Positions 1-5,330 of a stretch of 7,090 bases of DNA are shown in pieces. Within the stretch, counting starts at the first letter, position 1, and every line of letters starts with the position of its first letter. The notes beneath the pieces are model-generated. The model had not been told where the DNA came from, made no database searches, and saw only the letters and a list, made by a program, of their open reading frames with translations. Source of the stretch: Methanomassiliicoccales archaeon (GTDB lineage Archaea > Thermoplasmatota > Thermoplasmata > Sysuiplasmatales > Sysuiplasmataceae); NCBI GenBank assembly GCA_027365715.1, contig DAHXLZ010000169.1:1-7090 (forward strand), given 5' to 3'. The position numbers and the translations under genes are program-made.

Positions 1-10
1 GGAATACAAT

Positions 11-1384
11 TCAACCGGGCAATGCATTTTTGTTTTGCAGCGAAGCAATTGCCAGGACAGATATGGAGAGCGCTCCGATGATAACCACGGGTGCGAGTAT
101 TATCCAGTTGCCCGGAATGATGGTCAGCGCAAGGACTGAAACAAGTGTTGCACATGAAAGCGCCGGCAACACAAAATGCCGTAACAAACCAATGTTCTTC
201 AGAGTCATGTCGCGCATGAGCGCGGCATTGGCCACCAGGTGTATCAGCACGAAACCTGCTGTAACAGTCGTTATCAGAAGCAGGAAGGCGTTGTATGGTC
301 CCAGGAGAAAGGTTGAAAGCGCGGCTGTTGCAAATGATAGAAGCCCCGCTATCAGCACTGCCGCATAGGGAACCCTCCTTGATTTTCCAAGTCTGCCAAG
401 TTGAGGATGCATCATGAGGCCGTTTCTGGCCATGAAGAAAACGCCTCTTGCAAGTCCTGTCATGTAACTCACAGCCAGTGATATGGCGCTGATAACAACA
501 AAGATTGAAACAAACGTCCCGAACAAAGGCCCTGCGCCGACTGCGATGGAAGGCAGGTAAGAGCCTGATACCGAATAGGTGCCACTGCCCAGTTTTATCG
601 TGAAGACGTATGCAGCAAACACAAGAAGCACGCCGACTGCAGTCACTGAAGCGATAATTGAGTTGCTGATGTTCTTCAGCGGGCTGGTCACCTCTTCACC
701 AAGCATTACCGGCGACCCGGACCCTGCAAACAGCAGAAGTGCAAACAGGGCACCTCCACCTATGGCCCCGGCCGAACCTCCCGCGGGCCAGAATGGTTTC
801 GAACTGATCGCGTATCCCGTTTGATGCCACACTGCAATCGACAGAGAAACCAGCAGCGCCATTTCGGTGATTCCTGCAACTATCACGAATCGCATTGTTG
901 GTTTTATGCCAAGCATCACCAGGACCGTTACCGTCAAAATCACCAGTGCCATAATTCCGATACTGCCAGCCATGGTTATGTGAAATCCGGGCAAAAACTG
1001 CCCTAAGAGCGGAGGAATGTAAAGCATGCCCAGGAAGATGGCTATGTTGGGAAGGACCGCGAATGTATATACGCAATAAAGCCAGCCAATCGTTTTCCCT
1101 GCACGCCTCCCGAATACAGTTGATATAAAGTGTATGTAGCCGCCTGAACTGCTGTATTTCCTCGAGAACAGGTACGTCGTATTTATCAGCAAGATTGAAA
1201 AGAGAAAGCCAAGCAGGACTGATAATGGAGCATATTCACCCGCTATGGCAAAAACCGGAATGAGGACGGCACCAACATCCAGAAGCAGACCCATCCCTGA
1301 GAGGCTCTGGAACAGAGAACCAGTAAAACCTACCGCTCCCTGTTTCAGTTCATACGAAGTGATCGAGATGCCTGTTGATGTCAT
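11..1384 (-). CDS. APC-superfamily amino acid permease
   Basis: A complete 457-aa integral membrane protein predicted to carry amino acids or related amines across the cytoplasmic membrane by secondary transport. Nearly the whole length is hydrophobic segments separated by short loops, consistent with about 12 helices, and the length is usual for the family. Family-like features are an N-terminal LKQGAVGF segment (13-20) before the first helix, SSSGGYIHFI (78-87), GEEVTSPLKNIS (229-240), which matches the conserved E-E-x-x-x-P-x-x-x-I loop of APC permeases, and ARGVFFMARNGLMMHPQLG (312-330), matching the R-x-x-x-x-x-A-R-D/N-G-x-x-P loop. The ATG has no Shine-Dalgarno sequence but lies about 30 bp from a TATA-like box, suggesting a nearly leaderless mRNA. 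It is transcribed away from the ABC importer operon. The substrate cannot be told from sequence. Family assignment is firm; specificity is unknown. Confidence 0.93.
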   Translation of the reverse strand: MTSTGISITSYELKQGAVGFTGSLFQSLSGMGLLLDVGAVLIPVFAIAGEYAPLSVLLGFLFSILLINTTYLFSRKYSSSGGYIHFISTVFGRRAGKTIGWLYCVYTFAVLPNIAIFLGMLYIPPLLGQFLPGFHITMAGSIGIMALVILTVTVLVMLGIKPTMRFVIVAGITEMALLVSLSIAVWHQTGYAISSKPFWPAGGSAGAIGGGALFALLLFAGSGSPVMLGEEVTSPLKNISNSIIASVTAVGVLLVFAAYVFTIKLGSGTYSVSGSYLPSIAVGAGPLFGTFVSIFVVISAISLAVSYMTGLARGVFFMARNGLMMHPQLGRLGKSRRVPYAAVLIAGLLSFATAALSTFLLGPYNAFLLLITTVTAGFVLIHLVANAALMRDMTLKNIGLLRHFVLPALSCATLVSVLALTIIPGNWIILAPVVIIGALSISVLAIASLQNKNALPG

Positions 1385-1411
1385 GCGCCAATTGTTCCGA
1401 TATTGCTTCTG

Positions 1412-1419
1412 TTAATAAA
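1412..1419 (-). promoter_or_regulatory. TATA-like box for the amino acid permease
   Basis: On the minus strand this reads TTTATTAA, an archaeal TATA-like element. Its centre is about 31 bp from the permease ATG, so a start 25-26 bp downstream of the box would fall only a few bases before the ATG. That fits the absence of a Shine-Dalgarno sequence and suggests a leaderless or very short-leader transcript. The call rests on position and composition only. Confidence 0.45.
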
Positions 1420-1565
1420 TTCATCCCTGATTCAACTCACCGATGGATCCACCTGCAGCTGTGTGGTTCCACCAGGCGGACTTTGAAAAACTCCGAAGGC
1501 ATCGTGCCAATGCAATCGGGCCGATAGGGAAAATATGATTCCGGGCCCTCCGTTCTCTGAATATG

Positions 1566-1573
1566 TTTAAATA
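1566..1573 (+). promoter_or_regulatory. TATA box of the ABC importer operon
   Basis: TTTAAATA is a strong match to the archaeal TATA consensus and the best such site upstream of the importer genes. Transcription would be expected to begin about 25 bp downstream, near 1594-1598, inside the inverted repeat at 1586-1606. The element is nearly symmetric, so it could also be read leftward, but the leftward gene has a closer box of its own. The predicted leader to the binding-protein ATG is about 160 nt, long for an archaeal mRNA. Confidence 0.6.
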
Positions 1574-1585
1574 TCGGTCCTGTTT

Positions 1586-1606
1586 AGTTGGATAATACAT
1601 CCAACT
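1586..1606. promoter_or_regulatory. Inverted repeat, candidate operator of the importer operon
   Basis: Two perfect 8-bp arms, AGTTGGAT (1586-1593) and ATCCAACT (1599-1606), flank a 5-bp spacer AATAC. The left arm starts 12 bp after the TATA box and the repeat covers the expected transcription start. In archaea this is a common site for a dimeric repressor that blocks RNA polymerase recruitment. For an importer of this class a DtxR/MntR-like metal regulator would be a natural candidate, but the sequence is not a clear match to a consensus I can name, so the regulator is unknown. The repeat is seen directly; operator function is inferred. Confidence 0.55.
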
Positions 1607-1757
1607 GCAACGGCGCAGTTCTGTAGATTGGCTACCTGCATCGTTCCGCACAAAGGCGGTTTCACTCTGCCAATATGTGGAGTACCGGGTCAGCGTATTG
1701 CAGCACTCCCTGCTCACCGTGCCGTTGGACCAGCGCAAAATCGATATCGGTGAAACT
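1607..1757 (+). other. Long 5' leader of the importer operon
   Basis: This is the non-coding stretch between the predicted start site and the binding-protein ATG. It contains several possible base pairings: AACTGC (1603-1608) with GCAGTT (1615-1620), ATTGGC (1627-1632) with GCCAAT (1669-1674), and TCACCG (1714-1719) with CGGTGA (1748-1753), the last covering the ribosome binding site. An in-frame ATG at 1677 would add 27 residues to the binding protein, but those residues are not signal-like and would place the membrane helix internally, so I treat the region as untranslated. No tRNA or known riboswitch class is recognised. The rest of the divergent gap, 1420-1565, shows nothing I can name. 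Confidence 0.4.
1749..1753 (+). promoter_or_regulatory. Ribosome binding site deciding the binding-protein start
   Basis: GGTGA, complementary to the archaeal 16S rRNA tail, lies 4 nt before ATG 1758. The string GGTGAAACT directly before the start codon is repeated before the TTG start at 6476 on the other strand. This supports ATG 1758 over the upstream in-frame ATG at 1677 and over the internal ATG at 1770. Confidence 0.65.
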
Positions 1758-2726
1758 ATGGATAAGCGAATGAAGATAATCTCCGTCGTGGTAATAGTGG
1801 CCTTGCTGATTGCCGGGGTATTTACCGTGAATTATATTGGTGTTAAGACGCATACTGTGACCGGTCCGATAACAATTACCGACGGTCAGAACAGGACCTA
1901 TACGTTTCAGAAACCACTCACAAGGATAGTATCTCTTGACCCTGCTGCAACGGCCACGTTCTATGCTCTTGGCGCCTATAAGAGTCTTGTTGGAAAGGAT
2001 TACTATTCACAGTATCCGCCGAATTCGACGCTGCCGGTTGTGGGAGATTATCCAACAATGAATATTGAGCAGATACTCAATCTCAGCCCGCAGGCCGTCA
2101 TTGCATTCTCCGATTACCCGCAGTCTGAAATCAGTCAGCTGCTTTCCTCCAGCATAGCGTACATTTATCTTGACCCGAACAGCATCGCTCAAATTGAAAC
2201 TCAGAACACAATAATCGGGGAAATTACTGGAACCGCCTCAAACGCATCCATAATCAACGCCTGGATGAATGATTCAATCAGTGCCTCATTAACTGCAACA
2301 TCGGGCATCAATGGCAGCGCCGAACTTTCGGTCTTCTATTATCTTAGCAATTATGGCGGTTACTGGACGGCAGGCAGCGGAACGTTCATCAACAATCTTT
2401 TCCAGATTGCGCACCTCAGAAACATCGCAAATGAGAGTGGCTATTATACAATGCCGGCGGAAGTGATTGCAAACGACAGTCCGCAGTCTATTCTTCTCGA
2501 CCAGTACGTTCCAATTTCTGCGGTGAACCAGACACCGCTCAACCAGACACCGGCTGTGCTCAACGGCAGGGTCTATACGATATTCAGCGACAATTTCTTC
2601 AATGAACCGGCATTCAGGGTCATATATGCAATACAGTGGCTCATCAATACAATGTACCCGGGGAATCCCCTTGTACTTCCAAAATTTCCGTTTCATCTGG
2701 CCTATTCGCCCGCTCCGTCCGGTTGA
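1758..2726 (+). CDS. ABC transporter substrate-binding protein, iron-chelate/cobalamin/heme type
   Basis: A 322-aa extracellular solute-binding protein of the periplasmic binding protein 2 (BtuF/FhuD/FepB-like) class, which captures a metal chelate or cofactor for the downstream permease. A basic start (MDKRMK) and one hydrophobic helix (about 7-27) are followed by an exported domain. There is no lipobox and no cysteine anywhere, so anchoring is probably by the uncleaved helix. Family-like stretches are TRIVSLDPAATATFYALGA (55-73), the usual N-terminal R-I-V-S-L-x-P-x-x-T-E region, LPVVGDYPTMNIEQILNLSPQAVIA read across 92-116, and the C-terminal LNGRVYTI (268-275) followed by an amphipathic helix. 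Ten N-glycosylation sequons occur (N45, 89, 108, 162, 171, 185, 225, 239, 257, 262), fitting an exposed glycoprotein. It is the first gene of a three-gene operon. The ligand is not determinable. Start chosen from GGTGA spacing and signal-helix position. Confidence 0.9.
   Translation: MDKRMKIISVVVIVALLIAGVFTVNYIGVKTHTVTGPITITDGQNRTYTFQKPLTRIVSLDPAATATFYALGAYKSLVGKDYYSQYPPNSTLPVVGDYPTMNIEQILNLSPQAVIAFSDYPQSEISQLLSSSIAYIYLDPNSIAQIETQNTIIGEITGTASNASIINAWMNDSISASLTATSGINGSAELSVFYYLSNYGGYWTAGSGTFINNLFQIAHLRNIANESGYYTMPAEVIANDSPQSILLDQYVPISAVNQTPLNQTPAVLNGRVYTIFSDNFFNEPAFRVIYAIQWLINTMYPGNPLVLPKFPFHLAYSPAPSG
2526..2555 (+). repeat. 15-bp tandem duplication inside the binding-protein gene
   Basis: Two adjacent 15-bp units share their first 12 bases (AACCAGACACCG) and encode NQTPL then NQTPA (residues 257-266). 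The period is exactly five codons, so the frame is kept. Each copy carries one N-Q-T sequon, so the duplication adds a potential glycosylation site in what is probably a surface loop of the C-terminal lobe. Confidence 0.7.
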
Positions 2727-2732
2727 ACGGCC

Positions 2733-3803
2733 ATGACATCTGAAGTCAATGATGCGGGCAAGCTGAAATTTCAGTCGCTCAGACCATTGATTCTGATGCT
2801 CTCGATCGCGGCCCTGATCGCAATCACTTCTGCCTCGTTTTTTGTCGGGCCGGTATCGATTCCGATTGTCACAGTGATGGAGATACTTTTCAGACAATTG
2901 CCTGTAGTTGGCAGTCTGCACTATTTCGCAATCCGCCCCGTTGATTTTGAAATTGTCTTTTATATCAGAGAACCGGAGATCCTTGGCGGTGTTATTGTGG
3001 GCGCCTGTCTTGGTATAGGAGGGGCAGTTGTCCAGAGTATATTCAAGAACCCTATAACCGAACCTTATGTGATCGGCCTTTCAAGCGGAGCGGCGCTCGG
3101 TGCAGTCGGTGCCATCATATTCGGTATCACAATATTCGGTCCGTATTCCGTTCAGCTGCTTGCATTTGGCTTTGCGCTTCTGACCGTTTTTCTCGTTTAT
3201 GCGCTCTCTCAAAGACGGGGACGCGTACCGGCCACATACCTGCTGCTCATGGGCGTCTCGATTTCGTTTTTCACCTCTTCAATAGTCGCATTGATGATTT
3301 ACACAAACATAGAACTGCAGAGTTCTGCCTTTTTCTGGCTTCTGGGAAGTCTTCAGGGAATTACGTGGCAGGAACTGCTGCCTGTAATGTTCACCGTACT
3401 GCCGGCCATGATCATCATGTCACTCTACTCAAGGGAACTCAACGCGATACAGATGGGTGAAGCTTACGCGCAATCTGTCGGTATCAGGGTTGAGAGGACA
3501 AAGAAACTCCTCATAACTCTTGTAGCTCTGAGTGTTTCAGCGGCAGTCTCGATCAGTGGACTAATCGGTTTTGTCGGGCTTGTCATGCCACACATTTCCA
3601 GGCTCATTTACGGCGGCTCCAACAGATACGTTCTCCCTTCATCCGCCATACTGGGCGCGATATTTCTCGTTCTTGCTGATGACATTGCCAGAATGGCTAT
3701 TCCCGGGAAGGTCATACCAATCGGTATAATCACCGGCATGATCGGTGTTCCGTTCTTCATCTACATGCTCGGTAAACTTTCGAGTGGTGCCTATGAAACT
3801 TGA
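2733..3803 (+). CDS. FecCD/BtuC-family ABC importer permease
   Basis: A 356-aa polytopic membrane protein forming the translocation channel, as a homodimer in known relatives, of an importer for siderophore-iron, heme or cobalamin. It has about nine to ten hydrophobic segments, the first at about 17-39. Family signatures are clear: GACLGIGGAVVQSIFKNPI (90-108) and EPYVIGLSSGAALGA (110-124), matching the G-A-x-L-x-x-x-G-x-x-x-Q-x-x-x-x-N-P-L and G-x-x-x-G-A-x-x-G-A blocks; LNAIQMGEAYAQSVGI (236-251), the cytoplasmic coupling region that contacts the ATPase; GLIGFVGLVMPHISRL (276-291); and LADDIARMAIPGKVIPIG (314-331) followed by GMIGVPFFIYML (335-346). The R-x-P-R motif usual before the second block is diverged to REPE (79-82). 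It starts 6 nt after the binding-protein stop with only a weak GGTTGA upstream, so translation is probably coupled. Confidence 0.95.
   Translation: MTSEVNDAGKLKFQSLRPLILMLSIAALIAITSASFFVGPVSIPIVTVMEILFRQLPVVGSLHYFAIRPVDFEIVFYIREPEILGGVIVGACLGIGGAVVQSIFKNPITEPYVIGLSSGAALGAVGAIIFGITIFGPYSVQLLAFGFALLTVFLVYALSQRRGRVPATYLLLMGVSISFFTSSIVALMIYTNIELQSSAFFWLLGSLQGITWQELLPVMFTVLPAMIIMSLYSRELNAIQMGEAYAQSVGIRVERTKKLLITLVALSVSAAVSISGLIGFVGLVMPHISRLIYGGSNRYVLPSSAILGAIFLVLADDIARMAIPGKVIPIGIITGMIGVPFFIYMLGKLSSGAYET
3784..3789 (+). promoter_or_regulatory. Ribosome binding site of the ATPase gene, inside the permease gene
   Basis: GTGGTG, 3 nt before ATG 3793, lies within the last codons of the permease gene. 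It supports 3793 as the ATPase start rather than the in-frame ATG at 3745, whose 16 extra residues (MFRSSSTCSV and so on) do not look like part of an ABC ATPase and are an out-of-frame reading of the permease end. Confidence 0.6.
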
Positions 3804-4584
3804 AGTCAGCGATGTAAGCTATTCTGTTGGACGGTTTCGCCTCAGCAATCTTTCATTTCACATCAATGAAGGGCAGATAAACGGAATAGGCGGAAAGAAC
3901 GGTTCAGGCAAATCGACGCTATTCAATCTGCTCTACGGGTACCGCAAGCCGGAATCCGGCAGAATAATGCTCGACGGCAGAGATATCAATACATATACCG
4001 AGCAGGAGCTTTCACGTAAAATAGCAATTGTAAGACAGGAGACGCCAGAACCTATTAATTTCTCTACCAGGGATGTGATTTCTGTGTTCGGCTTTTCAAA
4101 TGGTTACGGAAACAGGGAAATAGAAAATGTGCTGGAATTGTGCAAAATGGCCCATCTGGAACACAGGGATTTCAACAGTTTAAGCGGAGGGGAAAAGAGG
4201 CTTGTTATGATCGCAGGTGCCCTTTTCCAGGACTCCGAGATGATCCTGATGGATGAGCCTACAACCTTCCTGGATGTGGATAAGGAAGCGTTTGTTCATT
4301 CACTCATCAGAGATCTGAAGTCACGCGGTAAAACCGTGGTTGTCATACTGCACGATGTCAACCTTCTCTACAGGCTGTGCGACAATGTTGTATTCCTCAA
4401 GGATGGAAAGGTTGTTGCAGAGGGAACGCCTGAATCTGTATTTCTGCCGCTCACTCTGAAAGAGATATTTGGCGTGGACTTCATTTCATATGACTCGCCA
4501 GAGGGAAAGAGATTCGTTACTTCGGCAACTGTTGCCGGCAGTAATGTTCACGCTGCATCGACGGTGAAACGCGCAGCTGAATGA
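3793..4584 (+). CDS. BtuD/FecE-like ABC importer ATPase
   Basis: A 263-aa cytoplasmic ATPase that powers the importer. From ATG 3793 all nucleotide-binding motifs are present in order: Walker A GKNGSGKST (34-42), Q-loop glutamine Q82 in IVRQE, signature LSGGE (130-134), Walker B MILMDEP (150-156) with catalytic E155, D-loop around FLD (159-161) and switch histidine H187 in ILHD. KDGKVVAEGTPESVF, just after the H-loop, is typical of this branch. The Walker A has lysine (K35) where most family members have proline (G-P-N-G). About 20 residues after the ATPase core form a low-complexity tail ending in KRAAE with no known role. The start overlaps the permease stop by 11 nt, indicating coupled translation of an operon. 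The enzyme looks intact and active. Confidence 0.95.
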   Translation: MKLEVSDVSYSVGRFRLSNLSFHINEGQINGIGGKNGSGKSTLFNLLYGYRKPESGRIMLDGRDINTYTEQELSRKIAIVRQETPEPINFSTRDVISVFGFSNGYGNREIENVLELCKMAHLEHRDFNSLSGGEKRLVMIAGALFQDSEMILMDEPTTFLDVDKEAFVHSLIRDLKSRGKTVVVILHDVNLLYRLCDNVVFLKDGKVVAEGTPESVFLPLTLKEIFGVDFISYDSPEGKRFVTSATVAGSNVHAASTVKRAAE

Positions 4585-4653
4585 ACTGACAACTTTCAAT
4601 TTCAGCACCATTCCTCATTTTCCCCGTGATATTCTCGAAATTCTGCAGGAAAG

Positions 4654-4705
4654 CGGATGAAATTCAGCTCAACTGCCGATCGGCCGTGATTTGTGTTTTC
4701 ATCCG
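4654..4705. terminator. Possible hairpin terminator between convergent genes
   Basis: Perfect 9-bp arms CGGATGAAA (4654-4662) and TTTCATCCG (4697-4705) enclose a 34-nt loop that itself contains the perfect palindrome GCCGATCGGC (4675-4684). The right arm includes the stop codon of the 127-aa gene read leftward. A short TTTT (4618-4621) lies nearer the ATPase gene. Archaeal terminators are mainly T-tracts rather than hairpins, so a termination role is uncertain; the symmetry is seen directly. Confidence 0.3.
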
Positions 4706-5082
4706 AACCAGTTCCAGAAATTATCGCTCCAGAGGTCCAGATTTTCCGCCACAGTATTTAATGGTGGGGCCTTTAAACCGTTTTTCACAGCATCCTGAAA
4801 CCTGAGCTTAAGTTCATTTTCAGAACAGTCGGAAAGATCACTCATATAATCTTCGAGTTTCTTACGCAGACCTAATTCCAGCATGTGCTCAGGATGTCTT
4901 ACGACCAGCCTGAAGTGATGCTCTCCGCCGCCTGAAACCCTGAAGACCTGCCACTGCAGCTTTTCCCCTCTTTCTACCGCAAGCCTGTATGCGGCGAGGT
5001 TTCCAAGTGCCTGTGCTACAAACCCTTCATCTTTGAGTCCTGGTGAAAGATGAATTCCGATTTCCACTCCTCTGTCGGTCAT
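4699..5082 (-). CDS. Conserved-looking small protein of unknown function
   Basis: A 127-aa soluble, probably cytoplasmic protein that I do not recognise. It has no signal peptide or membrane segment. The N-terminal half is mixed, with a predicted helix (about 18-40) and a strand-like segment LQWQVFRVS (42-50). A histidine-rich stretch GGGEHHFRLVVRHPEHM (51-67) follows, with four histidines. The second half is charged and helical (68-102), and the end is aromatic (WSDNFWNWFG, 118-127). Support for coding is the intact frame, non-repetitive composition, GGAAGTG (5088-5094) placed 5 nt before the ATG, and a gene-sized slot between two genes. It is convergent with the importer and on the same strand as, but 248 bp from, the dehydrogenase gene, so it is probably transcribed alone. 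The histidine cluster might bind a metal, but this is speculation. Confidence 0.65.
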   Translation of the reverse strand: MTDRGVEIGIHLSPGLKDEGFVAQALGNLAAYRLAVERGEKLQWQVFRVSGGGEHHFRLVVRHPEHMLELGLRKKLEDYMSDLSDCSENELKLRFQDAVKNGLKAPPLNTVAENLDLWSDNFWNWFG

Positions 5083-5330
5083 TAATGCACTTCCCGTTAA
5101 TCGTGGTCATGAAATTGTTATTGTCTTATTTACTCTCTGTTTTGATAATTTGTATCTCTGTGTCCCTTTGTAACTATTGTTCTGCCATCCTTTTTTTTGG
5201 ATACACGAGTCTCACAGCACTGTCAGGGATGGCGCTGTCGGGAAGTAAGAGTCAGGCTTTCACCCGGGCCAGTGTCCTGCCAGATTGGAATCGCGTTTTC
5301 AGCGGCTTCACTGCAAGAGTCCGTGCATTT
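5083..5330. other. Intergenic gap with no confident gene
   Basis: It separates two leftward genes. Nearest the 127-aa gene are its Shine-Dalgarno GGAAGTG (5088-5094, minus strand) and a weak TATA-like GTAAATAAG (5125-5133, minus strand), about the right distance for a promoter. On the plus strand there is a T8 run (5191-5198) and a weak hairpin, ACAGC (5214-5218) with GCTGT (5234-5238). I found no tRNA, rRNA or C/D-box pattern. A rightward frame from ATG 5109 to 5366 encodes a hydrophobic start but overlaps the dehydrogenase gene and lacks a convincing ribosome site. Confidence 0.4.

Noticed and set aside
1421..1738. Leftward frame of about 105 codons in the divergent promoter region
   Set aside because: Composition is not protein-like, it covers the TATA box, inverted repeat and leader of the importer operon, and it has no ribosome site.
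1677..1757. Upstream in-frame ATG that would extend the binding protein by 27 residues
   Set aside because: The extension is not signal-like and would bury the membrane helix. ATG 1758 has GGTGA at good spacing.
1385..1757. tRNA or known riboswitch in the divergent gap
   Set aside because: No T-arm-like GTTCRANNC sequence or cloverleaf was found on either strand, and no recognisable cobalamin or other riboswitch core.
2289..2921. Leftward frame of 210 codons across the end of the binding-protein gene and the start of the permease gene
   Set aside because: It is rich in Arg, Cys and His with no domain, opposite two well-supported genes; an antisense shadow.
3745..3792. Upstream in-frame ATG that would extend the ATPase by 16 residues
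   Set aside because: The extension lies inside the permease gene and has no ATPase-like sequence. ATG 3793 has GTGGTG upstream and starts the usual first strand.
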